Part shown: piece after piece, positions 1-5,549 of the stretch
Layout: the number at the start of each line of letters is the position of its first letter
How positions within the stretch are numbered: the first letter of the stretch is position 1
Assembly (NCBI GenBank): GCA_021826565.1
Contig: JAKAZJ010000166.1
Location: 1-5,549, forward strand
Length of the DNA stretch: 5,549 nucleotides
Origin: Pseudomonadota bacterium
GTDB lineage: Bacteria; Pseudomonadota; Alphaproteobacteria; Acetobacterales; Acetobacteraceae
Direction: 5' to 3'
Notes under the pieces: generated by a model
What the model saw: the letters and a program-made list of their open reading frames with translations, nothing else
Database searches by the model: none
Told to the model about the DNA's origin: nothing
Program-made: the position numbers and the translations under genes

Positions 1-158
1 GCGGTGCCGAACCGCACCCCGTCCGCGCCGCGCAAGGCCACCAGCGACCCGGGTTCCAGCGCCTGCGGCACGATCTCGTTGCTATAGGCCCAGGGCGCAC
101 CGGTGCGCAGGCGACGCCCCAGGTCCGGACGTAAGGTCAGGACCGGGCGGGCGTTCAC
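1..158 (-). CDS. Partial class I SAM-dependent rRNA methyltransferase (RlmI-like), N-terminal PUA segment
   Basis: This open frame begins at a GTG (158-156) and continues without a stop to the window edge, giving about 52 residues. The translation contains LGRRLRTGAPWAYSNEIV, then a stretch reading LEPGSLVALRGADG. This matches the N-terminal PUA-type domain of RlmI-like 23S rRNA (cytosine-C5) methyltransferases, which typically show an R-x-R-x-G-x-P-W-x-(F/Y)-S-N-E-I core followed by a 'G-x-x-V-x-(V/L)' strand. In that family the PUA domain helps bind RNA and the Rossmann methyltransferase domain lies further downstream, here outside the window. The GTG overlaps the thiolase stop codon as GTGA, so translation is probably coupled to the gene before it. 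No strong Shine-Dalgarno is visible, which fits coupling. No in-frame ATG occurs in the visible part. The family call rests only on the N-terminal pattern; which nucleotide is modified cannot be judged. Confidence 0.72.
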   Translation of the reverse strand, partial: MNARPVLTLRPDLGRRLRTGAPWAYSNEIVPQALEPGSLVALRGADGVRFGT

Positions 159-1336
159 GCGCGCTCGAAGATCGCCGCGATCCCCTGGCCGCCGCCGATG
201 CACATCGTCACCAGCGCATAGCGCCCGCCGATCCGGCGCAGTTCGTACAGCGCCTTTACCGTCAGCATCGCGCCGGTGGCGCCCACCGGATGACCCAGCG
301 AAATCCCCGACCCGTTCGGGTTGGTCTTGTCGGGATCGAAGCCCAGATCCTTCGCCACGGCGCAGGCCTGCGCCGCGAACGCCTCATTCGATTCGATCAC
401 GTCGATATCGTCCAGCCGCAACCCCGCGCGCGCCAGCGCCTTGCGCGTGGCCGGCACCGGGCCGATGCCCATGATCTTGGGGTCCACCCCGGCATGGGCG
501 TAGGCGACCAGCCGCCCGAGCGGCTTGGCGCCGCGCTTTTCGGCCGTGGCGGCGTCCATCAGCACCACCGCGGCGGCGCCGTCATTGATGCCGGACGCAT
601 TGCCCGCCGTGACGGTTCCGTCCTTGCGGAACACGGCGCGCAGCTTCGCCATGTCTGCCAACGTGGCGTCCGGGCGGACATGTTCGTCGGTGTCGAACAC
701 CGTTTCGCCCTTGCGGGTCTTCAGCGTCACCGGAAGGATCTGTTCCTTGAACCGCCCTTCCGCGATCGCGCGGCCGGCGCGGCGATGCGATTCCACCGCC
801 AGCGCATCCTGCTGGGCGCGGGTGATCTGGTGCGATTCAGCAAGATTCTCGGCGGTTTCGCCCATATGGATGTTGTTGAACGGGTCGTGCAGCGCTGCCA
901 GCATCATGTCGATCATCGCGGCATCGCCCATGCGCGCGCCCCAGCGCACACCCTGCGCCAGATAGGCGGCGCGGCTCATGGACTCCGCCCCCGCCCCCAC
1001 CGCGATGTCGGCGTCACCGAGCGTGATCGCCTGCGCGGCCGAAATGATCGCCTGCAACCCCGACCCGCATAGCCGGTTCAAGGTCAGCGCCGGGGCGGAT
1101 TGCGCGACGCCCGCTTCCAGCGCGGCGACGCGGGCCAGATACATGTCCTTGGCCTCGGTGTGGATCACGCTGCCGAACACCACGTGCTCGACCTCCGCGC
1201 CGGCCACGCCGGCACGTGCCATCGCCTCCCGCACCACCTGCGCGCCCAGCGCGGTGGGCGCCACGTCCTTCAGCGCGCCGCCGAAATCGCCGATCGGGGT
1301 GCGGACGCCGGAAACCACCATCACGTCGCGGGACAT
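155..1336 (-). CDS. bktB: Acetyl-CoA C-acyltransferase (beta-ketothiolase, BktB-like)
   Basis: This is a complete 393-residue thiolase, the usual length for the family. Thiolases condense two acyl-CoAs, or cleave 3-ketoacyl-CoA with CoA, in the cytosol. The N-terminus reads MSRDVMVVSGVRTPIGDFGG. The nucleophile Cys90 lies in LNRLCGSGLQ, NEAF is at 317-320, the catalytic His349 is in GISLGHPVGATGA, and the acid/base Cys379 is in MCIGGGQG near the C-terminus. All key residues are present. The overall wording, including RWGARMGD and HDPFNNIHMG, resembles BktB of Cupriavidus as I remember it. That suggests condensation of acetyl-CoA with acetyl- or propionyl-CoA (PHA or fatty-acid metabolism), but a degradative role is equally possible. 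I chose the ATG at 1336 rather than one at 1414 because AGGAGGA sits 6 bases upstream and the longer N-terminus has no family resemblance. An RlmI-like gene follows with a GTGA overlap. Confidence 0.95.
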   Translation of the reverse strand: MSRDVMVVSGVRTPIGDFGGALKDVAPTALGAQVVREAMARAGVAGAEVEHVVFGSVIHTEAKDMYLARVAALEAGVAQSAPALTLNRLCGSGLQAIISAAQAITLGDADIAVGAGAESMSRAAYLAQGVRWGARMGDAAMIDMMLAALHDPFNNIHMGETAENLAESHQITRAQQDALAVESHRRAGRAIAEGRFKEQILPVTLKTRKGETVFDTDEHVRPDATLADMAKLRAVFRKDGTVTAGNASGINDGAAAVVLMDAATAEKRGAKPLGRLVAYAHAGVDPKIMGIGPVPATRKALARAGLRLDDIDVIESNEAFAAQACAVAKDLGFDPDKTNPNGSGISLGHPVGATGAMLTVKALYELRRIGGRYALVTMCIGGGQGIAAIFERA

Positions 1337-1342
1337 GGCCGA

Positions 1343-1349
1343 TCCTCCT
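1343..1349 (-). promoter_or_regulatory. Strong ribosome binding site of the thiolase
   Basis: On the minus strand AGGAGGA lies 6 bases before the ATG at 1336. It is nearly a full anti-Shine-Dalgarno complement and decides the start codon against the in-frame ATG at 1414. The 118 bases between this start and the IS remnant (1337-1454) show no other gene. No convincing -35/-10 pair stands out there, so the promoter is not assigned. Confidence 0.85.
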
Positions 1350-1454
1350 GGTTTGACCACCGACCTGTCGCATGGCCGGCACCCCCGGGCAAGCGGCCGC
1401 GTCTCGGCTTGCAATCCCGGTCAGGGTCATCAGCGTCTCCAGCTCCCCCGCGCG

Positions 1455-1479
1455 GCGCTACGGCATTCCCACATTTATC
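1455..1479 (+). repeat. Left terminal inverted repeat of the IS4-type remnant
   Basis: The 25-bp repeat starts GCGCTACGG and ends CACATTTATC. It pairs in inverted orientation with 2161-2185, with mismatches only at 1464 and 1469 (C here, G in the partner's matching strand). Outside 1455 the match breaks down, placing the element edge at about 1455. Confidence 0.88.
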
Positions 1480-1498
1480 TGGCCCGGGCGTGCCGATT

Positions 1499-1504
1499 CA
1501 TAAT
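1499..1504 (+). promoter_or_regulatory. Possible -10 element of the IS transposase promoter
   Basis: CATAAT at 1499-1504 matches TATAAT at five of six positions and stands out as AT-rich in GC-rich surroundings. Eighteen bases upstream, overlapping the inner end of the left inverted repeat, is a weak -35 candidate TTATCT (1475-1480). A ribosome-binding stretch GGGGAGG follows at 1525-1531, six bases before an ATG at 1538. The arrangement is normal for an insertion sequence, but the -35 is poor. Confidence 0.35.
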
Positions 1505-1509
1505 TTTCC

Positions 1510-2165
1510 GTGTCCGGCACAATCGGGGAGGCATGGCATGGGACGGCTTACAGCTGCATGTGGCGGCAAGCGGCAGACGCGGCGACGGAGCGGCTGAGCG
1601 AGAGGATCGTGGCGTCCGGCTGTTTGGTGGTGCGCGCGATGGGCGGCAAGCTGTTCGCACGACCGCAGAACTGGCCGGTAGTGGCACGCGAGCCGCCGCG
1701 CCGGCTCGGCAACAAGGCCCGCTCCGCGACCCTGGGCGCCGGCACCATACGGGTGTGCCGGCCGCTGCACGGTCGGCGCGGCGAACGCCCCGCCGAATTG
1801 ACCCTGAATATGGTGGAGGCGGTCGAGATCGCGCCACCCGAGGGACAACCGCCGGTGCACTGGCCGTTGTTCGATCTGGCGGCGCCGGCGGTCGATGGCG
1901 CGGTCAAAATCATCCAACTGGTGGACGCGCGCGACGGCAGCCTCCGACCGGCCGGCGACCTCGCCAGCGAAACCGAGACCGCCGCGGCGACCGTGTTGCT
2001 GCCGACACTCGAGCGCAAAACCGCCCGGCAACAAAACCCGCACCCGCCCGCAAGCCTGGCTTGGTTGAGCTGACCCGGTCGAGCTGAATCCTCGCGCGGT
2101 TGGGCGGATGGAAGTGCCTCAGCGCCATCGCCGAGGGATTCTCCCTCGTCAACCGGTCCCGATAA
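1510..2165 (+). pseudogene. IS4-family transposase pseudogene
   Basis: From about 1600 the frame opened at GTG 1510 carries blocks typical of IS4-type transposases. These are CLVVRAMGGKLFARPQ, then PAELTLNMVEAVEIAPPEG with PVHWPLF, then AVKIIQLVDARDG, and finally a TARQQNPHPPASLAW block ending at TGA 2071-2073. The C-terminus continues in another frame as ILARLGGWKCLSAIAEGFSL (2088-2147), stopping at TAA 2163-2165. Family members normally have about 200 residues before the first block, carrying the first two catalytic Asp residues. They also have the Y-R-E-K segment with the catalytic Glu between HWPLF and AVKIIQ, and a PPGPKTM segment before the last block. All three are missing here. The product cannot be catalytic. 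The original start was probably ATG 1538, behind GGGGAGG. Family comparison is from memory. Confidence 0.8.
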
Positions 2166-2185
2166 ATGTGCGAATCCCGTAGCGC
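2161..2185 (-). repeat. Right terminal inverted repeat of the IS4-type remnant
   Basis: Read on the minus strand, this 25-bp repeat matches 1455-1479 at 23 of 25 positions. It overlaps the last codons of the transposase pseudogene: the TAA stop at 2163-2165 lies within it. Coding sequence running into the terminal repeat is common in compact insertion sequences. Confidence 0.88.
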
Positions 2186-2231
2186 GACCCGAGAGAGGTG
2201 GAGACGGTCATGCACCGGATGACCCTGGGAA

Positions 2232-2252
2232 GAAGCCGCCTCAAGCGGCTTC
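2232..2252 (-). terminator. Hairpin terminator candidate after dxs
   Basis: GAAGCCGC (2232-2239) and GCGGCTTC (2245-2252) form a perfect 8-bp stem with a 5-base loop. The stem begins two bases beyond the dxs stop codon (TAG, 2257-2255). On the minus strand it is followed by TTCTTCCC, a short and imperfect U tract, so intrinsic termination is likely but may be leaky. It would end the ispA-dxs transcript. Confidence 0.7.
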
Positions 2253-2254
2253 CT

Positions 2255-4195
2255 CTATTCCGCCGGCGCGGCCAGGTTGGCCCGACTGGGCACGCCGAGC
2301 GCGGCCAGCGCGGTGGCGACGATATCCTTCGCCGTCAGTCCCGCTGCGGCCAGTTGTTTGGCCTGACTGTCGTGGTCGATGAACCGATCGGGCAGGGTCA
2401 TGGGCCGCAGTTTCAGCCCGTGATCCAGCAGCCCTTTCCAGGCCAGGTGGTGCATCACGGCGGCGGCGAATCCGCCGATCGCCGCTTCCTCGATCGTGAT
2501 CACCACCTCGTGGTGCCGGGCGATGCGTTCGATCAGCGCGGTATCCAGCGGCTTGGCGAAGCGCGCGTCCACCACGGTGGTGGGCAGGCCGCGGGCTGCG
2601 AGTTCGTCGGCCGCCCGCAATGCGTCGGCCAGCCTTGTTCCGAGCGAGATCAGCGCGATGCTGTTGCCCTCCCGCAGCAGCCGCCCGGTGCCGAGGGTCC
2701 AGGGGATGCCGCGCTCGGGCAGCGCCACGCCGATGCCCTCGCCGCGCGGGTAGCGGAACGCGCTGGGCCGATCGTCGATGCTCGCGGCGGTGGCGACGGC
2801 GTGGACCAACTCGGCCTCATCCGACGGGGCCATCACCACCATGCCCGGCAGGCAGCCGAGATAGGACAAATCGAAACTACCAGCGTGGGTCGCCCCGTCA
2901 TTGCCCACCAGCCCGGCGCGGTCGAGCGCGAAGCGGACCGGCAGCGACTGGATCGCCACGTCGTGCACCACCTGGTCATAGCCGCGCTGCAGGAAGGTGG
3001 AATAGATCGCGCAGAATGGCTTCATCCCCTCGGTCGCCAGCCCGGCGGCGAAGGTCACCGCATGCTGTTCGGCGATGCCGACATCGAAGCAGCGATCGGG
3101 GAAGCGCTTGGCGAAGCGATCGAGGCCGGTGCCGGACGGCATGGCGGCGTTGATCGCGACGATGTTCGGGTCGCGCTCGGCCTCAGCGATCAGCGCGTCG
3201 GCGAACACCTTGGTATAGCTCGGTGGACCGGGCGGGGCTTTTGCCTGCTCACCGGTGATGACGTTGAATTTCGAGACGCCGTGGTATTTGTCGGCGGATT
3301 GCTCGGCCGGCGCGTAGCCCTTGCCCTTCTGTGTGATGACATGGACCAGGATCGGCCCCTGCTCGTCGGCCTCGCGTACATTGCGCAGCACCGGCAGCAG
3401 GTGGTCCAGGTTGTGCCCGTCGATCGGGCCGACATAGTAGAAGCCCAGTTCCTCGAACAAGGTGCCGCCGGTCAGGATGCCGCGGGCGTATTCCTCGGCG
3501 CGGCGCGCGGTGCGCTCGATCCCGCGCGGGAAGCGCTTGACCATCTTGATGCCGAGTTCGCGCAAGCCCAGGAAACTGCGGGAAGACATCAGCCGCGACA
3601 GATAGGCGCTCATCGCGCCCACCGGCGGCGCGATCGACATGTCGTTGTCGTTCAGCACCACGATCAGGCGAGAGTGCCGCGCGCCGGCGTTGTTCATCGC
3701 CTCATACGCCATGCCGGCGCTCATCGCCCCGTCGCCGATCACGGCGATGACGTTGCGGTCGTCTTTTTCCCCCCGCGCGGTCTTCAGATCGCGCGCCACC
3801 GCCATGCCGAGCCCGGCCGAGATCGAGGTGGACGAATGGGCCGCCCCGAACGGATCGAATTCGCTCTCGGACCGCCGGGTGAAGCCCGATAGTCCGCCTC
3901 CCTGGCGGAGCGTGCGGATACGGTCGCGCCGGCCGGTCAGAATCTTGTGCGGGTAGGCCTGGTGGCCCACGTCCCACAGCAGCCGGTCGCGCGGTGTCTC
4001 GAAGGTCGCGTGCAGCGCGACGGTCAGTTCCACCACGCCGAGCGCGGATCCCAGATGCCCGCCGGTGACCGAGACGGCATCGATCGTCTCGGCGCGCAAC
4101 TCGTCCGCCAGCTGGCGCAGCTGGTCGGGGGCGAAGTTCCGCATATCAGCGGGGATGCTGATCCGGTCCAGCAGCGGGGTTTTCGGCGGGGACAT
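2255..4195 (-). CDS. dxs: 1-deoxy-D-xylulose-5-phosphate synthase
   Basis: The 646-residue protein is complete and slightly longer than the 620 residues of E. coli Dxs. This cytosolic thiamine-diphosphate enzyme condenses pyruvate with glyceraldehyde 3-phosphate, releasing CO2, to give DXP, the entry step of the MEP isoprenoid pathway. Visible landmarks in order are GGHLGS with His47, [10 protein letters not shown] with His78, the ThDP/Mg2+ motif [15 protein letters not shown] from Gly154, and NDNDMSI at 182-188. GPIDGH lies near 257, the catalytic Glu376 is in [23 protein letters not shown] runs from 425, and RYPRG is at 481-485. The three transketolase-type regions (ThDP-binding, pyrimidine-binding, C-terminal) are all present. 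The ATG at 4195 is supported by AAGGA eight bases upstream, overlapping the ispA stop codon. It lies 12 bp downstream of ispA in the same operon and is followed at once by a terminator hairpin. Confidence 0.98.
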   Translation of the reverse strand: MSPPKTPLLDRISIPADMRNFAPDQLRQLADELRAETIDAVSVTGGHLGSALGVVELTVALHATFETPRDRLLWDVGHQAYPHKILTGRRDRIRTLRQGGGLSGFTRRSESEFDPFGAAHSSTSISAGLGMAVARDLKTARGEKDDRNVIAVIGDGAMSAGMAYEAMNNAGARHSRLIVVLNDNDMSIAPPVGAMSAYLSRLMSSRSFLGLRELGIKMVKRFPRGIERTARRAEEYARGILTGGTLFEELGFYYVGPIDGHNLDHLLPVLRNVREADEQGPILVHVITQKGKGYAPAEQSADKYHGVSKFNVITGEQAKAPPGPPSYTKVFADALIAEAERDPNIVAINAAMPSGTGLDRFAKRFPDRCFDVGIAEQHAVTFAAGLATEGMKPFCAIYSTFLQRGYDQVVHDVAIQSLPVRFALDRAGLVGNDGATHAGSFDLSYLGCLPGMVVMAPSDEAELVHAVATAASIDDRPSAFRYPRGEGIGVALPERGIPWTLGTGRLLREGNSIALISLGTRLADALRAADELAARGLPTTVVDARFAKPLDTALIERIARHHEVVITIEEAAIGGFAAAVMHHLAWKGLLDHGLKLRPMTLPDRFIDHDSQAKQLAAAGLTAKDIVATALAALGVPSRANLAAPAE

Positions 4196-4203
4196 GGCGT
4201 TCG

Positions 4204-4208
4204 TCCTT
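4204..4208 (-). promoter_or_regulatory. dxs ribosome binding site overlapping the ispA stop
   Basis: On the minus strand TGAAGGA merges the ispA stop (TGA, 4210-4208) with AAGGA (4208-4204), eight bases before the dxs ATG. A ribosome ending on ispA would sit directly over the dxs initiation site, so translational coupling of the two genes is likely. Confidence 0.7.
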
Positions 4209-5122
4209 CAGCTTCGGCGCGTCACGACGTAGTCGGTCAGTGCGCGCAGATGGTCGGCTCGGGGCCCGAATCCGGCCAGATGTTCGGTGGCCTGGCGGGC
4301 CAGCATGGCGGCATGGGCACGGGCGCGGTCAATCCCCAGCACGGCGACCATGGTGGCCTTGCCCGCGGCTTCGTCCTTCCCGGCGGTCTTGCCGGTCTCC
4401 TCGGTGGTGCCGAGCGTGTCCAGCAGGTCGTCGGCGATCTGGAAGGCGGCCCCGAGATCGCGGCCATAGGCGGCCAGCAGATGGCGCTGCGCGGTCTGGG
4501 CGCGGCCGAGGATCGCCCCGGATTCGGCGCTGAACTGGATCAGCCGGCCGGTTTTCAGGGCCTGGAGGCGGTTGACCTCGCTTGGTTCCAGGGCGCGCCC
4601 TTCCGAGACCATGTCGATCACCTGGCCCGCCACCATCCCGTGCGCGCCGGTGGCGGCGGCAAGCCCCGCGACCAGCTCGCACCGGGCCAGGGGGTCGGAA
4701 TGGGTATCGGCCTCGGCCAGCACTTCGAAGGCGCGGGTTTGCAGTGCGTCGCCGGCGAGGATCGCGATCGCCTCATTGAACGCGCGGTGGCAGGACGGCT
4801 TGCCGCGGCGGAGGTCGTCGTCATCCATCGCCGGCAGGTCGTCATGGACCAGGGAGTAAGCGTGCAACATCTCGATCGCGGCGGCGACGCGGGCGGCGCA
4901 GGTCTCGGAGACGCCGAACAGGGACGCGGTCTCCATCGCGAGAAAGGCGCGCAGCCGCTTGCCGCCGCCCAGGGTGGCGTAGCGCATCGCTTCGGCGAGC
5001 TGCGCTTCGGTGCCCTCGGGCAGCGGGAGCAGGGTGTCGAGCGCGGCTTCCACGGTCCCGGCGCGGCGGGTGAGGGCGGTGATCAGGGCGGCTTGGCGCG
5101 GATCGGCCGGCGGGGCGGTCAT
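4208..5122 (-). CDS. ispA: Farnesyl diphosphate synthase (short-chain polyprenyl synthase)
   Basis: This complete 304-residue protein fits the bacterial IspA family (about 290-300 residues). It adds IPP to DMAPP and then to geranyl diphosphate, forming farnesyl diphosphate in the cytosol. GGGKRLR at 52-58 contributes diphosphate-binding Lys and Arg. The first Asp-rich motif is DDLPAMD at 94-100, followed by DDDLRRGKPSCH, and the second is IADDLLD at 229-235. KTGRL from 190 supplies another conserved Lys, and KDEAAGKAT near 249-257 is typical of this branch. The two residues inserted in the first Asp-rich motif (DDxxxxD) are the usual bacterial type. Geranylgeranyl output cannot be excluded from sequence alone. 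The ATG at 5122 has only a weak, distant AGGA upstream. The gene leads the ispA-dxs pair. The small xseB gene often found just before ispA in alphaproteobacteria is absent from the 247 bases upstream. Confidence 0.96.
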   Translation of the reverse strand: MTAPPADPRQAALITALTRRAGTVEAALDTLLPLPEGTEAQLAEAMRYATLGGGKRLRAFLAMETASLFGVSETCAARVAAAIEMLHAYSLVHDDLPAMDDDDLRRGKPSCHRAFNEAIAILAGDALQTRAFEVLAEADTHSDPLARCELVAGLAAATGAHGMVAGQVIDMVSEGRALEPSEVNRLQALKTGRLIQFSAESGAILGRAQTAQRHLLAAYGRDLGAAFQIADDLLDTLGTTEETGKTAGKDEAAGKATMVAVLGIDRARAHAAMLARQATEHLAGFGPRADHLRALTDYVVTRRS

Positions 5123-5217
5123 GCGTGGCTGGGTCCTGGGAGCGGGCTTGGAGATATATCGGGTCGCGGCGGGCGTGGTGCCGGGTGGGGTGCGCGGGTT
5201 CGCGGTGGATGTTGCCC

Positions 5218-5236
5218 GCGGGACACATGGTCCCGC
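5218..5236. other. Perfect 7-bp hairpin in the ispA-tRNA intergenic region
   Basis: GCGGGAC (5218-5224) and GTCCCGC (5230-5236) pair perfectly around the loop ACATG. No T tract follows on either strand, so it does not look like an intrinsic terminator. It lies about 96 bases before the ispA start and could be part of its leader or an operator. In such GC-rich DNA it may also be chance. The rest of 5123-5325 holds nothing that I can support as a gene. Confidence 0.4.
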
Positions 5237-5325
5237 CCCGTTCTGCGCATTGGTTGCCCCGACATGGATCGGCTTTAGCCCAGGCCGCGCGGTTGGGCCA
5301 GAGACCCCGGCCTGCCGTGTGCGGG

Positions 5326-5354
5326 TTGACGCGGCGGGGCGCGGCGCCCTATCT
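5326..5354 (+). promoter_or_regulatory. Promoter of the tRNA-Met gene
   Basis: A -35 box TTGACG (5326-5331) is followed after 17 bases by CTATCT (5349-5354), a plausible alphaproteobacterial -10. Transcription would start near 5361, about nine bases before the mature tRNA. The GC-rich stretch after the -10 (CCGCCCGC) resembles the discriminator of stringently controlled stable-RNA promoters; that regulatory reading is inferred. Confidence 0.65.
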
Positions 5355-5369
5355 CCGCCCGCACCGGAT

Positions 5370-5444
5370 GGCGGCGTAGCTCAGCGGTAGAGCAGGGGAA
5401 TCATAATCCCTTGGTCGGTGGTTCAAATCCGCCCGCCGCTACCA
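5370..5444 (+). tRNA. tRNA-Met (CAT), elongator type
   Basis: A complete 75-base cloverleaf includes an encoded CCA (5442-5444). The acceptor stem GGCGGCG (5370-5376) pairs with CGCCGCT (5434-5440), with a G-T wobble at the first pair. The D stem is GCTC/GAGC with a short 7-base loop AGCGGTA. The anticodon stem GGGGA/TCCCT closes the loop ATCATAA with anticodon CAT at 5402-5404. The T stem GGTGG/CCGCC (one T-G pair) closes TTCAAAT, and the discriminator is A (5441). The first pair is not the C-A mismatch of an initiator. The GGCGG...CCGCT acceptor and the AATCATAAT anticodon arm resemble alphaproteobacterial elongator tRNA-Met. A lysidine-modified tRNA-Ile(CAT) is the main alternative. Confidence 0.93.
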
Positions 5445-5467
5445 TCTTTTCAGTGTCCATACCGGAC

Positions 5468-5478
5468 ACATGGGTGAC
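5468..5478 (+). repeat. Direct repeat ACATGGGTGAC, copy 1
   Basis: This 11-base unit is repeated exactly at 5493-5503, with starts 25 bp apart, about two and a half helical turns. The flanks are similar too (GGACACATGGGTGACGA against AAGACATGGGTGACAA). The pattern suggests a protein-binding pair at a transposon end. Confidence 0.8.
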
Positions 5479-5492
5479 GATGTGTTCCTAAG

Positions 5493-5503
5493 ACATGGGT
5501 GAC
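5493..5503 (+). repeat. Direct repeat ACATGGGTGAC, copy 2
   Basis: This is the second exact copy of the 11-base unit. Its last three bases begin a 7-bp inverted repeat, GACAACC (5501-5507) with GGTTGTC (5520-5526), around a 12-base loop. A run of six T's follows at 5541-5546, too far from that stem to form a standard terminator. Confidence 0.8.
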
Positions 5504-5549
5504 AACCTCGTGCCGAACGGGTTGTCGATGGGTTGCAGGGTTTTTTGCT

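Larger units (their letters stand above)
1455..2185 (+). mobile_element. Decayed IS4-family insertion sequence remnant, 731 bp
   Basis: The element is bounded by two 25-bp inverted repeats (1455-1479 and 2161-2185) that agree at 23 of 25 positions. Inside, plus-strand frames carry recognisable blocks of an IS4-type transposase. Full-length members of this family are usually about 1.3-1.6 kb, so roughly half has been lost by internal deletion. The ten bases outside each end (CCCCCGCGCG on the left, GACCCGAGAG on the right) match at 6 of 10 positions, which could be a worn target duplication but proves nothing. The element lies between the thiolase start and the 3' end of dxs, interrupting neither. 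Element boundaries are inferred from the repeats; the family call comes from the protein blocks. Confidence 0.82.
5454..5549 (+). mobile_element. Probable left end of an insertion sequence (IS481-like?), cut by the window edge
   Basis: Nine bases after the tRNA CCA, the sequence changes to TGTCC-ATACC-GGACA (5454-5468), a short inverted repeat beginning with TG. It continues into two exact copies of ACATGGGTGAC at 5468-5478 and 5493-5503, 25 bp apart. Terminal sequences with repeated (GG)ACACATGGGTGAC-type units are, as I recall, found at the ends of IS481-family elements in alpha- and betaproteobacteria, where they serve as transposase-binding repeats. No transposase reading frame can be seen in the remaining bases; it would lie beyond the window. 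The boundary and family are inferred from this short stretch. Confidence 0.5.

Noticed and set aside
290..1072. A 260-codon plus-strand frame opposite the thiolase
   Set aside because: It is antisense to the intact thiolase and His/Arg-rich, with no family resemblance.
1337..1414. N-terminal extension of the thiolase to the ATG at 1414
   Set aside because: The extra 26 residues have no thiolase resemblance, and the strong Shine-Dalgarno points to the ATG at 1336.
1490..1519. GTGCCG/CGGCAC inverted repeat with an 18-base loop just inside the left IS end
   Set aside because: A 6-bp stem with such a long loop is expected by chance in this GC-rich sequence.
2198..3892. A 564-codon open frame on the plus strand opposite dxs
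   Set aside because: It is antisense to a protein with complete Dxs motifs, is rich in His, Arg, Gly and Gln, and shows no domain; this is a typical shadow frame in GC-rich DNA.
5221..5230. GGACACATGG, identical to ten bases of the putative IS end at 5464-5473
   Set aside because: The match is only ten bases and its surroundings differ (no GTGAC follows and there is no second unit), so it is likely chance and not a second element end.
3947..5278. A 443-codon plus-strand open frame opposite ispA and the start of dxs
   Set aside because: It spans two real antisense genes and the intergenic region, has low-complexity composition and no recognisable motif.
5501..5546. GACAACC/GGTTGTC stem plus a T6 run as a tRNA terminator
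   Set aside because: The T run starts 14 bases after the stem, too far for intrinsic termination, and the stem lies within the presumed IS end.

Overview
The window is GC-rich DNA in which every convincing protein gene lies on the minus strand. Codons strongly favour G or C at the third position, which also produces long meaningless open frames opposite the real genes. Gene content and style suggest an alphaproteobacterium, possibly Rhodospirillales/Acetobacteraceae: a BktB-type thiolase, an ispA-dxs pair, an alphaproteobacterial-style elongator tRNA-Met and an IS4-type remnant. This placement is inferred from family resemblance recalled without a search.

Layout from left to right. Positions 1-158 (minus) hold the first ~52 codons of a gene whose N-terminus resembles the PUA domain of RlmI-type 23S rRNA methyltransferases; it runs off the window. 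Its GTG start overlaps the stop codon of an intact acetyl-CoA C-acyltransferase (bktB-like, 155-1336, minus) that has a near-perfect Shine-Dalgarno. Positions 1455-2185 are a decayed IS4-family insertion sequence. It has two 25-bp terminal inverted repeats (23/25 identical) around a plus-strand transposase pseudogene that has lost every segment expected to carry catalytic DDE residues. A hairpin at 2232-2252 probably terminates the next transcription unit.

Positions 2255-5122 (minus) are a two-gene isoprenoid operon transcribed ispA then dxs, 12 bp apart. Dxs makes 1-deoxy-D-xylulose 5-phosphate from pyruvate and glyceraldehyde 3-phosphate, entering the MEP pathway. IspA condenses the resulting IPP and DMAPP to farnesyl diphosphate. 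Together they cover the first step and a late branch step of isoprenoid supply for quinones, undecaprenyl carrier, hopanoids or carotenoids.

The stretch 5123-5369 has no gene that I can support. It holds a perfect 7-bp hairpin and, at its right end, a good promoter for the plus-strand elongator tRNA-Met(CAT) at 5370-5444. Nine bases after the tRNA's CCA, a sequence with two copies of ACATGGGTGAC at 25-bp spacing looks like the left end of another insertion sequence, perhaps IS481-like, which continues beyond the window.

I see no CRISPR array, defence cassette or clearly new multi-gene system. The least ordinary content is the TIR-bounded, catalytically empty IS4 derivative and the repeat-bearing end beside the tRNA.
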